The notes under the pieces: model-generated
Told to the model about the DNA's origin: nothing
Seen by the model: only the letters and a program-made list of their open reading frames with translations
Databases searched by the model: none
DNA from: an uncultured Bacteroides sp.
GTDB taxonomy: Bacteria; Bacteroidota; Bacteroidia; Chitinophagales; Chitinophagaceae
Direction: 5' to 3'
Length of the DNA: 57,688 nt
NCBI GenBank assembly: GCA_902168085.1
Contig: CABHOP010000046.1
Location: 1 to 57,688, forward strand
In this document: one piece after another, positions 34,225-42,340 of the stretch
Layout: every line of letters starts with the position of its first letter
Position numbering within the stretch: position 1 is the first letter of the stretch
Position numbers and translations under genes: made by a program

Positions 34225-34764
34225 CTACAAATGATGCGCAAATTCATCTGTTGCATTTTGTTGCGGTTTTCGTCCTTTTAATAATTGCCGGAGGGCGGCA
34301 TGTGAAATGCTATTGGCCGTTGGTTCAGCATCCATTTCCGCAGGCTTGGTGACAACATTGGCATGCACAATGGTCTTGGGGCGCTTGTCTACATAATCTC
34401 CCGCCATACGGTTGTCTATGTCTATAGCTTTCAGCATCTGGTTGATGGTAGGTTTGGCCATTTGTGTGCAGGACTGGCAGCCTTTACCTTTGTAGGTCTG
34501 CTCGATATACACATCGCCTTCGGCTATGCGGGCGAGTATCTGTCTTTTTCTGTGCACGGTGAGTAGTTCCGCCTTCAGTTGTTCTTTTACTTCGGCCTCT
34601 ACTTCCTGCTGAATGCGGCTGCGTGTCGCCTCTATATAATTGGCTATTTCCGGGTTTTGCAGTAGCCGGTTGGCGGCGGATTCTATAGTTCTGTAGTTGG
34701 GCGCCTTGGGTTGATAGGCAATGCTGTAGGCTAAAATCTTGTCTCCGTGGCGGAGCATTTCCAT
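34225..34764 (-). CDS. Terminase small subunit-like protein (orphan)
   Basis: 179 residues. The N-terminal part LAYSIAYQPKAPNYRTIESAANRLLQNPEIANYIEA reads like the DNA-binding helix-turn-helix of phage terminase small subunits (a variant of the ATEAAIRAGYS..TA..A..RLL.N..I..YI pattern). A long charged helix follows (RIQQEVEAEVKEQLKAELLT), a CxxC pair (GCQSCTQ), and the PTINQMLKAIDIDNRMAGDYV segment that resembles the C-terminal part of such proteins. No large subunit, portal or other phage gene is nearby. It may be a prophage remnant or a domesticated DNA-binding protein. Family call moderate. Confidence 0.5.
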   Translation of the reverse strand: MEMLRHGDKILAYSIAYQPKAPNYRTIESAANRLLQNPEIANYIEATRSRIQQEVEAEVKEQLKAELLTVHRKRQILARIAEGDVYIEQTYKGKGCQSCTQMAKPTINQMLKAIDIDNRMAGDYVDKRPKTIVHANVVTKPAEMDAEPTANSISHAALRQLLKGRKPQQNATDEFAHHL

Positions 34765-34863
34765 TGTAAATGGTGAATTGTTTATGATTCATGATAGGGT
34801 GTTTTTATTAGTGCAAAAATAGTATTTTTTATTGTATTATTTCTTACCTATATTTCGTGGTTG

Positions 34864-34993
34864 TTCTTTTTTTGCTTCTCCAAAAAAAGAACCAAAAAAA
34901 AGAGCCCGACAATCAATCACAGGGTGATTGTCGGTGGCTGCCGATGTAGCTGTAGTGCTACTGTTGTGCCGGGCGATGAGGCCTTGATGGCTT
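34864..34993 (+). repeat. Dispersed hairpin repeat, copy 1
   Basis: About 130 bp, highly similar to 36198-36327 in the same orientation. Begins with CTTTTTTTGCTTCTCCAAAAAAAG (a T/A-run hairpin), then the inverted repeat CCGACAATCA-ATCACAGGG-TGATTGTCGG (34906-34934), then GGTGGCTGC and GTGCCGGGCGATG. It fills most of the 310-bp gap between the terminase-like gene and the DUF1801 gene. REP/MITE-like. Confidence 0.75.
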
Positions 34994-35074
34994 TTACCTA
35001 AGTGAGGTTTATAATTTTTATAAGCATCGCAGTGTCAACAATATTTATTAATATTATTTCCATACACTATTGCT

Positions 35075-35512
35075 ATGAACGACGGCAGGCCGATACACGA
35101 GGATTTCAGGTTCTTTCTTGATTTTAAGGAGAAGGGGTTGATAGACCTATATACAGATTTGCGAGACTGGATGCTGGAACTTCGTCCTGATTGTAATGAA
35201 TTGCTGTACCATACCCATGCGCTTACTTCAGTGTATGCTATATCTGAAAAGCTGGGCGATGCTTATTGTATGATTCCTATTTATACCAACCACCTGAACC
35301 TGGGTTTTAATAAGGGTACTTTGCTGAAAGACCCTCATAAACTGCTCACCGGCACCGGCAACCTGATAAGGCATATACCCATAAAGACTACGAAAGACTA
35401 CCGGAATAATAAAGTAAAAGACCTGGTAAAAACGGCCATAGCACAGGCTATAGATGACATGGAGAAGCCTGCGAAGGTAACTGGCAAAACCATTTCGAAG
35501 ATAAAGAGGTGA
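35075..35512 (+). CDS. DUF1801 domain protein
   Basis: 145 residues, soluble. The DUF1801 (YdhG-like) fold is shown by DLYTDLRDWMLELRPDCNELLYHTHALTSVYAISEKLGDAYCMIPIYTNHLNLGFNKGTLLKDPHKLLTGTG pattern elements: substrate-pocket strands and the G.LL.DP..LL.G.G loop, followed by two C-terminal helices. Biochemical role unknown. Located between the two repeat copies. Confidence 0.8.
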   Translation: MNDGRPIHEDFRFFLDFKEKGLIDLYTDLRDWMLELRPDCNELLYHTHALTSVYAISEKLGDAYCMIPIYTNHLNLGFNKGTLLKDPHKLLTGTGNLIRHIPIKTTKDYRNNKVKDLVKTAIAQAIDDMEKPAKVTGKTISKIKR

Positions 35513-35611
35513 TACGTCTTTGCCTGTCGCAAACTGCCTTTTATTTGTCGGACTGACACATGTTTGGTTATCTTACGATATCACATCTTTGCATCAATTA
35601 AAACCACTACT

Positions 35612-36175
35612 ATGGGTAAACTAACCATATCAATGCACATATCGCTGGATGGCTATGTAGCAGGCAGCAATGGGGAAATAGACTGGATATATGTGAATGA
35701 CGAGATATTTGACTACGTGGGGCAGCTAACGGATGCTGCAAATGTAGCACTGTACGGCCGCACAACCTTCCAGATGATGGATAGCTACTGGCCCACAGCG
35801 GGCGATGCGCCCAATGCCAGCAGGCATGCCAAACACCACGCGGCATGGTATAACCGTGTGCAAAAACTGGTGCTATCAAATACACTGACGAGCAGGGACA
35901 GGGAGAAGGTAACTTTTGTAAGCAGCGATATGCTGGATATAATAGCTGAAACCAAACAACATGAAAACATAGCCGTATTCGGCAGCCCGGGTGCGATACA
36001 TACCTTGTTTGAAAAAGACCTGATAGATGAGATGTACCTGTTTATAAATCCCATTGTATTGGGCCATGGTGCGCCGCTATTCAAAGGCATTCATGAAAGG
36101 ATAAAATGGAAGCTGGTGGCGGTGAAAACCTTTGAGGGTTGTGATGTGGTGGGGATGCGGTATGCGCGGGCATAG
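35612..36175 (+). CDS. Dihydrofolate reductase family protein (RibD C-terminal type)
   Basis: 187 residues from ATG 35612 (MGKLTISMHISLDGY); the upstream ATG adds a non-homologous leader. Typical elements: SLDGYVAGSNGEIDW, VALYGRTTFQMMDSYWP, ENIAVFGSPGAIHTLFEKDLIDEMYLFINPIVLG. The fold binds NADPH; most such stand-alone proteins are of unknown substrate (pyrimidine or pterin reductases). A paralogue of the same family lies at 44456-45028. Located between the two hairpin repeats. Confidence 0.9.
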   Translation: MGKLTISMHISLDGYVAGSNGEIDWIYVNDEIFDYVGQLTDAANVALYGRTTFQMMDSYWPTAGDAPNASRHAKHHAAWYNRVQKLVLSNTLTSRDREKVTFVSSDMLDIIAETKQHENIAVFGSPGAIHTLFEKDLIDEMYLFINPIVLGHGAPLFKGIHERIKWKLVAVKTFEGCDVVGMRYARA

Positions 36176-36197
36176 TGCTATTTTACTCTTGTAACGT

Positions 36198-36327
36198 CTT
36201 TTTCTTTTTTGCTTCTCCAAAAAAGAAACAAAAAAGGAGCCCGACAATCAATCACAGGGTGATTGTCGGTGGCTGCTGATGGGGCTGGATTGCTACTGCG
36301 GGTGCCGGGCGATGGCTTGATGGGTTT
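36198..36327 (+). repeat. Dispersed hairpin repeat, copy 2
   Basis: Same orientation as 34864-34993: the TTTTTTGCTTCTCCAAAAAAG hairpin, GGAGCCCGACAATC, the inverted repeat at 36241-36269 identical to copy 1 including its loop, then GGTGGCTGC..GTGCCGGGCGATGGCTTGATGG. The middle (about 36275-36300) is more diverged. The two copies bracket a 1.2-kb segment with the DUF1801 and DHFR-like genes. Confidence 0.75.
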
Positions 36328-36441
36328 GCTATATATGTCGTTGCAATTGAAATAACAAAAGCAGCTAAAATCAATATAATTATTTCTTTACTTTGCCTTC
36401 ATACATATATCTAAAACTTTCACACCGTATTTTTATCATAA

Positions 36442-37167
36442 ATGGCATTATGTAAACCTTATAAAAGAATTTACAGGCAATCAATTTCTAGTAAGGATGA
36501 TTATTTAACTGATTTTTCTTATGCTTATGATAGGCTATCTTATATACATTCTTACTACTTAATAGAAAAAGATATAAAGGTGCTTTTTGATTTTATTTCT
36601 CCAAATGAGAAAAACGAAGCTACTTTCTCTCACCGCATATATGAACTTTTTTTTCGATGCTGCACAGAGTTTGAAAATAATGCAATAGCTATTTTAAAAA
36701 GTAATGGTTATTCTTCAGCTAGCAATATGAATATTCACGACTATTTTAAAATAAATACGGCTTTAGGTTTAAATCATTATGAAGTACGACTAAATGTTTG
36801 GGAAAATGGAAGGTTAATTCTAAAACCATTTGAAGAATGGGATTCAAGTACGTTCATTCCATTAAGCTGGTATAGGGATTACAATAAAGTGAAGCACAAT
36901 AGATCACAGGATTTTCCTCTAGCGAACTTTAAAAACTTATTAGCATCTGCAGCTGGCTTGCTAATAATTCTTTATGCTCAATATGCTTATCACAGCTTCA
37001 GCCCATATAATGTAATTGACATGGTTAATGATAACGATCACTTTGTCTCAGCTAATGATAGTTTATTCGAAATAAAGCCATTTGAATGGCCTGATGCTGA
37101 AAAATATGATTTTGATTGGAGTGTATTGAAACATGACCCATATGCATTTGAAACTTTCAACTTTTAA
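36442..37167 (+). CDS. Hypothetical protein, HEPN-like C-terminal part, AT-rich
   Basis: 241 residues, no signal peptide. N-terminal helical region with FSHRIYELFFRCCTEFENNAIAIL, then SWYRDYNKVKHNRSQDFPLANFKNLLASAAGLLIILYAQYAYH. A polar W..YN.VKH.R motif followed by a long hydrophobic helix is the pattern of many HEPN/abortive-infection-type hypothetical proteins, though a strict RxxxxH motif is not evident. Base composition is far more AT-rich than its neighbours, indicating recent transfer. It follows repeat copy 2 by about 115 bp, and its TAA overlaps the convergent gene's stop. Function unknown; defence-related role is conjecture. Confidence 0.65.
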   Translation: MALCKPYKRIYRQSISSKDDYLTDFSYAYDRLSYIHSYYLIEKDIKVLFDFISPNEKNEATFSHRIYELFFRCCTEFENNAIAILKSNGYSSASNMNIHDYFKINTALGLNHYEVRLNVWENGRLILKPFEEWDSSTFIPLSWYRDYNKVKHNRSQDFPLANFKNLLASAAGLLIILYAQYAYHSFSPYNVIDMVNDNDHFVSANDSLFEIKPFEWPDAEKYDFDWSVLKHDPYAFETFNF

Positions 37168-37580
37168 TTATCTTTCTTCTCTTCCAGTTCTTTTTCTTTC
37201 AGTGTGGCTTCTATGCGTTCTTCTTTGATGCCGAGGCGGATGAATACGTAGAGGCTCATATATACGTTGGCTATCCATACCAGGGCAAAGCCGGCGATGA
37301 GGTAGCCGCGCCAGTCGTCAAGCAATAATTTATAGCCTGTAAGGATGAGGAAGAAGATAGTGACGTAGTGACTGAAACAATATTCGCAGGTGAAGAGATA
37401 GAAAAATTTGCGCTGTGCAATGGTCTTGCAGTTTTTGCTTTTTTCCACGCAATATTCATGCACTTCGCGAAACACTTCCTCGTGCGTGAAGGTCCACGCT
37501 ACGCAGGCTATAGGGATGGCGAGTATAAATAACCATGCGGCCTGTATGCCCAATGATACATCGTTCATAAAATAATTCAC
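37164..37580 (-). CDS. Small membrane protein with CxxC motif
   Basis: 138 residues, or 134 from a second ATG at 37568 (MNDVSLGIQAAW). Three TM segments: about 11-29 (GIQAAWLFILAIPIACVAW), 72-88 and 92-112 (LIAGFALVWIANVYMSLYVF). Between the first and second is CEYCFSHY, a conspicuous Cys pair facing one side of the membrane. The C-terminus is strongly charged (KEKELEEKKDN). Family not recognised. Stop overlaps the convergent AT-rich gene by 4 nt. Confidence 0.7.
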   Translation of the reverse strand: MNYFMNDVSLGIQAAWLFILAIPIACVAWTFTHEEVFREVHEYCVEKSKNCKTIAQRKFFYLFTCEYCFSHYVTIFFLILTGYKLLLDDWRGYLIAGFALVWIANVYMSLYVFIRLGIKEERIEATLKEKELEEKKDN

Positions 37581-37649
37581 TGAAACTTCGTGCCATTTTC
37601 AGGAGTGCATTGCGTTTTGGTATAGTTTTGCAGCCAGAGGACACACGAG

Positions 37650-38087
37650 ATGGCAACTACATTTGAACTGACGGATTTCTTCGAATCGTATGCAGAAGCA
37701 CTTACCAATTACGATACCAAAAAGATGACCCTGTACTACTCCCTGCCCTGCACCTTCCTGTCGGGCGAGATGGCTACGACCTTTAGCGAGGCCAGTAAGC
37801 TGGAGGGATTATTTAACCAGGGAACGGGTTTCTACAAGCAATTTGGCATGGTGAAAGCCGAAGCCGAAGTGCGCCATAAACGTGCTATTACCGAAAACAT
37901 AGTGCAGGTAAAAGTGCGCTGGAAATACTCGGGTGCCGATGATGCTTTCTTTTATGATTGCGATTATGAGTACCTGCTGAAAATAGATAAGCACGACGAC
38001 TGGAAAATAGAAGTGGTCATTTCCATCAACGAAAAAGAGCAGATGGAAGCATGGCTGAAGGAAATAAAAAAACCGGCTACGAAATAG
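37650..38087 (+). CDS. NTF2/SnoaL-like protein
   Basis: 145 residues. The N-terminal helices LTDFFESYAEALTNYDTKKMTLYYSLPCTFLSG are a common SnoaL-like opening, followed by strands AEAEVRHKRAITENIVQVKVRWKYS, FYDCDYEYLLKIDKHDDWKIEVVISI. Unknown substrate. Its TAG stop is embedded in the stem of its own terminator. Confidence 0.75.
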   Translation: MATTFELTDFFESYAEALTNYDTKKMTLYYSLPCTFLSGEMATTFSEASKLEGLFNQGTGFYKQFGMVKAEAEVRHKRAITENIVQVKVRWKYSGADDAFFYDCDYEYLLKIDKHDDWKIEVVISINEKEQMEAWLKEIKKPATK

Positions 38088-38098
38088 CCGGTTTTTTA
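38066..38098 (+). terminator. Terminator overlapping the stop codon
   Basis: AAAAAACCGGCTA and TAGCCGGTTTTTT form a 13-bp stem around CGAAA (38066-38098). The coding stop TAG (38085-38087) starts the right arm. T-runs on both strands make it bidirectional with the convergent dehydrogenase gene. Confidence 0.85.
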
Positions 38099-38113
38099 TT
38101 TTAGTGCGTTCTA

Positions 38114-39292
38114 CTATTTAAAAGCATTCAGGCCTGTCACATCCATACCTGTTATCAGCAGGTGGATATCGTGCGTACCCTCGTAGGTAACAACAGACTC
38201 GAGGTTCATCATGTGGCGCATGATGCTGAATTCGCCGGTGATACCCATACCGCCCAGTATCTGGCGGGCCTCACGGCTTACTTTCAGGGCTATATCGCAG
38301 CTATTGCGTTTGGCCATAGATATTTGTGCAGGTGTAGCACGGTCCTGATCGCGCAGCACACCCAGGCGCCAGTTCAGCAATTGACTTTTTGTGATCTCGG
38401 TGATCATTTCAGCCAGTTTCTTTTGTGTGAGTTGGAAGCCTGCAATAGGCCTATCGAACTGCACACGTTGCTGCGAATAACGCAGGGCAGTATCGTAGCA
38501 ATCCATAGCGCAGCCCAGTGCACCCCAAGCGATGCCATAGCGTGCGCTTGACAGGCAGGTCAATGGCCCTTTCAAGCCTTTAACACCCGGCAGTATATTT
38601 TCTTTCGGAACTTTTACATTATCGAATACCAGCTCGCCGGTAGCAGATGCGCGCAGCGACCATTTGCCATGTGTTTCGGGTGTAGAGAAACCTTCCATAC
38701 CGCGTTCCACAATCAGGCCATATATTTCCCCACTTTCATCTTTTGCCCATACCACAGCGATATCTGCAAAGGGCGCATTTGATATCCACATCTTGGCACC
38801 ATTCAAAATAACATGGTCGCCCGCGTCTTTGAAGTTGGTGGTCATACCCGCAGGGTTTGAGCCGTGGTTGGGCTCGGTAAGGCCGAAGCAACCCATGAAT
38901 TCACCCGTAGCCAGTTTTGGCAGGTATTTCATCTTTTGCTCCTCACTACCAAACTTGTATATCGGGAACATTACCAGCGAACCCTGTACCGATGCTGTAG
39001 AACGGATGCCTGAATCGCCACGCTCCAGTTCCTGCATCATGATGCCGTAAGAGATATAATCCAGACCCGGGCCGCCGTATTGTTGCGGTACGAAGGGGCC
39101 GAAGCAACCTAATTCGCCCAAACCCTTGATTATCTGCTTAGGGAACTCCGCTTTTTGTGCATATTCTTCTATTATAGGAGAGATTTCCTTTTTAACATAG
39201 GCGCGAACCGTATCGCGAATCAGCTTGTGCTCGTCTGTCAAAATTTCATCCAAAAGGTAATAATCGGGATGTTGATACAAGTCTTTTTGCAT
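38114..39292 (-). CDS. Glutaryl-CoA dehydrogenase-type acyl-CoA dehydrogenase
   Basis: 392 residues from ATG 39292 (MQKDLYQHPDYYLLDE); the upstream ATG at 39352 lies beyond the -7 box. Matches the GCDH subfamily: RGDSGIRSTASVQGSLVM, GCFGLTEPNHGSNPAGM (FAD/substrate region), VARYGIAWGALG-like SSARYGIAWGALGCAMDCY, and the catalytic base Glu371 in VTYEGTHDIHLL. Converts glutaryl-CoA to crotonyl-CoA with CO2 loss in lysine/tryptophan breakdown, passing electrons to ETF. Tryptophan 2,3-dioxygenase is encoded 6 kb away, but nothing else of that route is in view. Confidence 0.9.
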   Translation of the reverse strand: MQKDLYQHPDYYLLDEILTDEHKLIRDTVRAYVKKEISPIIEEYAQKAEFPKQIIKGLGELGCFGPFVPQQYGGPGLDYISYGIMMQELERGDSGIRSTASVQGSLVMFPIYKFGSEEQKMKYLPKLATGEFMGCFGLTEPNHGSNPAGMTTNFKDAGDHVILNGAKMWISNAPFADIAVVWAKDESGEIYGLIVERGMEGFSTPETHGKWSLRASATGELVFDNVKVPKENILPGVKGLKGPLTCLSSARYGIAWGALGCAMDCYDTALRYSQQRVQFDRPIAGFQLTQKKLAEMITEITKSQLLNWRLGVLRDQDRATPAQISMAKRNSCDIALKVSREARQILGGMGITGEFSIMRHMMNLESVVTYEGTHDIHLLITGMDVTGLNAFK

Positions 39293-39621
39293 ATCAATTG
39301 TTAAATGTGGCGCAAAGGTAGCATTTTTGACAGACGCGATATAGCTTTGCATAAAATAGTATCTATAACTGACAGGAAGTTATCAGCCTATAGGTATATA
39401 AGCTAAATCCATAAGCCCTGAAACACAATGTGTTCGTGATTTTGGCGTTTTATTTTTTTGCCCCGCTTCTGAATGTGGAAAAATGATACGAAAACGGAAC
39501 AGAATTTGTGGCTATTAAAATTAGAGTAAAACGAACAAACGAACAAACTTTTTTACAGGCTTTTTCGTCTAAATAGTGATAGAGGGAGAGGTTTATATTC
39601 AAATTTAAAATTTACACATTT
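39293..39621. other. Divergent intergenic region between GCDH and sigma factor genes
   Basis: 329 bases without a gene. On the minus strand TACCTTTG at 39313-39320 is an exact -7 box for the dehydrogenase, 20 nt before its ATG. A small palindrome AACACA-A-TGTGTT lies at 39422-39434 and a short tandem aacgaacaaacgaac run near 39531-39547. I see no clear TAnnTTTG box for the sigma gene. Confidence 0.5.
39313..39320 (-). promoter_or_regulatory. -7 box of the glutaryl-CoA dehydrogenase gene
   Basis: TACCTTTG on the minus strand, exact TAnnTTTG match, same octamer as upstream of ddl. No clear -33 element. Confidence 0.4.
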
Positions 39622-40479
39622 ATGAGGCAGTTAAAAATTGCCACCCAGATTACCAACCGCGATTCACAAGCCGTAGAAAAGTATCTGCAGGAGATCAGCA
39701 AAATATCGATGATCACCCCTGAGGAGGAAACTACGCTGGCCCAGAAGATACACATGGGCGACCAGCGCGCGTTGGAAAAACTGGTGAAGGCAAACCTTCG
39801 TTTCGTGGTGTCGGTAGCTAAGCAGTACCAACACCAGGGTCTTTCTTTGAGCGACCTGATAAATGAAGGAAACCTGGGTTTGATAAAAGCAGCGCAAAGG
39901 TTTGACGAGACGAAGGGTTTCAAATTCATTTCTTATGCCGTATGGTGGATACGCCAGTCGATACTGCAGGCATTGGCCGAGCAGGGACGTTTGGTGCGCC
40001 TGCCACAAAACAAGATAGGTACCTACAATAAAGCCAATAAGGCTTTTATAGCCTTCGAACAGGAAAATGAGCGTGAGCCATCTACAGAAGAGCTGGCAGA
40101 GATACTGGATATGAGCGAGACGGAGATCACGAACATCTTTACCAGTAATACGCGCCACACATCTCTGGATGCACCGGTGCACGAAGCAGAAGATGTGGCT
40201 ATGGGCGACCTGCTGGAAGGCAGCAGCGATACGGATGATGATGTGATGAAAGATTCGCTGCGTAACGAGATCAAACGCATACTGAAATCGCTGAGCGTAC
40301 GTGAAGCGGAAATATTGGCAGCCTACTTTGGACTGGAAGGTGATGATGGCCCGACGATAGAAGAAATAGGTGAAAAATACGACCTGACAAAAGAGCGTAT
40401 CCGCCAGATAAAAGAACGCGCTATCAAACGCCTGCAAAAAGCACGTTATAGCAATGCACTGAAAGTGTACCTGGGTTAA
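39622..40479 (+). CDS. rpoD: Primary sigma factor, RpoD/SigA of Bacteroidota type
   Basis: 285 residues, the short Bacteroidota form without the long N-terminal region 1.1 of E. coli RpoD. Region 1.2: SQAVEKYLQEISKISMITPEEE. Region 2: LVKANLRFVVSVAKQYQHQG, LSDLINEGNLGLIKAAQRFDETKGFKFISYAVWWIRQSI. Region 3: IGTYNKANKAFIAFEQE. Region 4.2 helix-turn-helix: TIEEIGEKYDLTKERIRQIKERAIKRLQ. It directs RNA polymerase to the TTTG/TAnnTTTG promoters seen across this window. Single gene followed by a strong terminator. Confidence 0.95.
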   Translation: MRQLKIATQITNRDSQAVEKYLQEISKISMITPEEETTLAQKIHMGDQRALEKLVKANLRFVVSVAKQYQHQGLSLSDLINEGNLGLIKAAQRFDETKGFKFISYAVWWIRQSILQALAEQGRLVRLPQNKIGTYNKANKAFIAFEQENEREPSTEELAEILDMSETEITNIFTSNTRHTSLDAPVHEAEDVAMGDLLEGSSDTDDDVMKDSLRNEIKRILKSLSVREAEILAAYFGLEGDDGPTIEEIGEKYDLTKERIRQIKERAIKRLQKARYSNALKVYLG

Positions 40480-40500
40480 TAACCGGGTAGCACCAGATAT

Positions 40501-40537
40501 AAATAAACCGCGGCAGTTTGTCGCGGTTTATTTTTTT
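40501..40537 (+). terminator. Terminator of the sigma factor gene
   Basis: AAATAAACCGCG (40501-40512), 9-nt loop, CGCGGTTTATTT (40522-40533) then TTTT. Twelve-bp perfect stem; serves the convergent gene at 40542 as well. Confidence 0.85.
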
Positions 40538-40541
40538 GTGG

Positions 40542-41072
40542 TTATACTATCGTTGCAAACTCTTCCGGGTGCGTAATGGCGTATTGCAATATCTTATCCT
40601 GCACCTGCATATTGAGGCGGTGAAACTGCTCATCGAGCGCTTCAAATTCTTTGAACTCGTTATATAGCTGCGCAAACTCTTCTACCGTTGTTTGCTTTTC
40701 CAGCATATCGCGGTTCAGTACATATACCTTCAGCACATCGTCAAACACTTTGGCCATTTCGGGCTCCCCTATCATTTGCAGCCATGCCGGCATGGTGGGT
40801 AGCAGGCCTATGTAGCCGTTTTGTATCAGTTGTATGAAACCACCCTGCATTACCTGCATTTGCACATAATCGTAAGAAAGCAATAGCTGCTGGCCATCGG
40901 AAAGGTCGTCGAGAAAAGTGAAATCCTGGCGCTTGTACAGCTCTTCGTGCAGCGGCTGCACCAGCAAATCATACAATGCCTGTTTGCCTTCAGATGCTGC
41001 TGCGGCATCGAAGTCGGCTTTCTTTATTTGTGGTAAATAGAGGCTTTTAATATTATCCATCCTGTTATTCAT
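40542..41072 (-). CDS. DMP19/DUF4375-like protein
   Basis: 176 residues (or 172 from the second ATG, MDNIKSLY). All-helical soluble protein. The recognisable piece is LLLSYDYVQMQVMQGGFIQLIQNGYIG, the (V.NGGF.Q...N) motif of the DMP19-like/DUF4375 family, followed by helices MAKVFDDVLKVYVLNRD. Function in bacteria unknown. Confidence 0.75.
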   Translation of the reverse strand: MNNRMDNIKSLYLPQIKKADFDAAAASEGKQALYDLLVQPLHEELYKRQDFTFLDDLSDGQQLLLSYDYVQMQVMQGGFIQLIQNGYIGLLPTMPAWLQMIGEPEMAKVFDDVLKVYVLNRDMLEKQTTVEEFAQLYNEFKEFEALDEQFHRLNMQVQDKILQYAITHPEEFATIV

Positions 41073-41142
41073 TTATTGCTCTGTAATAAATATACGGCTT
41101 CGGCAAAAATAAACATAGATACCATGTGCTAACTTTATAAGG

Positions 41143-41889
41143 ATGAAAGAAAGCAAAGATCTCTTTTCAAAACAAGCAGGTACCTATGCACAATACAGGC
41201 CGGTGTACCCGCAGGCGCTGTACGATTTCCTGTTCCGTACTGTAAAGCATTTTGATGCAGCGTGGGACTGTGCTACGGGAAACGGGCAAGTGGCCGTAAG
41301 GCTGGCGGAACGTTTTACAAATGTATATGCTACCGATATCAGTGAAAAGCAGATAGCGCATGCCGTGCAAAAGAGAAACATACACTATAGCGTGCAGCGT
41401 GCGGAGCATACCAGCTTTGCAGACGATAGCTTTGACCTGGTGACCATAGGCACAGCGCTGCACTGGTTCGACTTTGATAATTTTTACAAAGAAGTGCGGC
41501 GCGTAGTGAAGAATGGTGGCTATATAGCAGCATGGGCCTATGCCCCATTCCGCAGCGAGACGGTGATAGACGAGCTACTGGATGACTTTACCTATAACGT
41601 GCTGAAAGAATACTGGGACCCGGAACGCAAGTATGTAGATGAACAATACACCAACATCCCTTTTCCATTTGATGGCGTGGATGTACCAAAACTGGAGATA
41701 ACCGTGAACTGGACGCGGGAACACTTTATGGGTTTCCTCAACTCATGGTCGAGCGTGCAGCATTATATAAACAGGAATGGTACTAATCCTGTGGCCCTGA
41801 TAGATAAAAAGCTGGAAAGCATATGGCCGGTGCAGGAAGTGAAGACACTGCGGTTTCCGTTGTTCCTGAGGATGGGTGGGGTGAAGTAA
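41143..41889 (+). CDS. Class I SAM-dependent methyltransferase
   Basis: 248 residues. N-terminal FSKQAGTYAQYRPVYPQALYDFLF is typical of the small-molecule/ubiquinone-biosynthesis-like group. SAM-binding motif I DCATGNGQVAVRL at about 44-56, motif II YATDISEKQIAHA, post-motif DSFDLVTIGTALHWFDFDNFYKEVRRVVKNGGYIAAW. The C-terminal third (about 160-248) caps the substrate site. Substrate unknown. Convergent with the GGCT gene, stops 2 nt apart. Confidence 0.9.
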   Translation: MKESKDLFSKQAGTYAQYRPVYPQALYDFLFRTVKHFDAAWDCATGNGQVAVRLAERFTNVYATDISEKQIAHAVQKRNIHYSVQRAEHTSFADDSFDLVTIGTALHWFDFDNFYKEVRRVVKNGGYIAAWAYAPFRSETVIDELLDDFTYNVLKEYWDPERKYVDEQYTNIPFPFDGVDVPKLEITVNWTREHFMGFLNSWSSVQHYINRNGTNPVALIDKKLESIWPVQEVKTLRFPLFLRMGGVK

Positions 41890-41891
41890 TA

Positions 41892-42236
41892 CTAGACATA
41901 TTCTGCCGAAACGTAAGTCCACGCTGTTTTGCCGGATGCAAGGGTAACAGAGATACGTTTGTAGCTGCTTACCTCGTAGGCATCGGCATGAGTCAGTTCT
42001 TCCGCTGTTATCTCGAACACTACCCCATCTATCTTGTCTACTATATTGCCGGTGGGTATGGCTATCGGGTGAAAGGCCTGTTCGCTTTTTGCCAACACAT
42101 CAGCATCCGTTATTTCTACCGACTCCATTTTAAAACCTGGCAAGGCATCTTTACTGCTATGCAGCAGCCTGCCAAAGGTTTCGAGCTGTACACGTTCCAA
42201 TTGCAATGTGCCGTATGAGAAGAGATAGATAGCCAT
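41892..42236 (-). CDS. Gamma-glutamylcyclotransferase/AIG2-like protein
   Basis: 114 residues. The opening YLFSYGTLQLERVQLETFGR holds the substrate-binding YGTL motif of the GGCT fold, and the ending ITAEELTHADAYEVSSYKRISVTLASG contains the E..YER-like segment with the catalytic Glu position. Would cleave gamma-glutamylamine-type bonds to 5-oxoproline; many bacterial members have unknown substrates. Confidence 0.88.
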   Translation of the reverse strand: MAIYLFSYGTLQLERVQLETFGRLLHSSKDALPGFKMESVEITDADVLAKSEQAFHPIAIPTGNIVDKIDGVVFEITAEELTHADAYEVSSYKRISVTLASGKTAWTYVSAEYV

Positions 42237-42340
42237 GATGCATATTATAAAAACTAAAAGTAATTAGCCGACGCGAAGCGATGAAATAACATCTGACTAT
42301 TATAATTTTCTATCTTACCTGCCGGATAAATACAGAACGA

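Noticed and set aside
34864-36327. CRISPR-like repeats
   Set aside because: Only two copies, 1.3 kb apart, with genes between; no regular spacers and no cas genes.
34225-37167. Prophage
   Set aside because: Only one terminase-small-like gene; no large terminase, portal, capsid, tail, integrase or lysis gene.
39293-39621. tRNA or small RNA gene in the sigma factor upstream region
   Set aside because: No cloverleaf, T-loop GTTC.A.TC or terminator structure recognised; no tRNA was seen in any other gap either.
39664-40437. 257-residue minus-strand ORF opposite the sigma factor gene
   Set aside because: Complete antisense shadow of a highly conserved gene, Cys/Phe/Tyr-rich composition.
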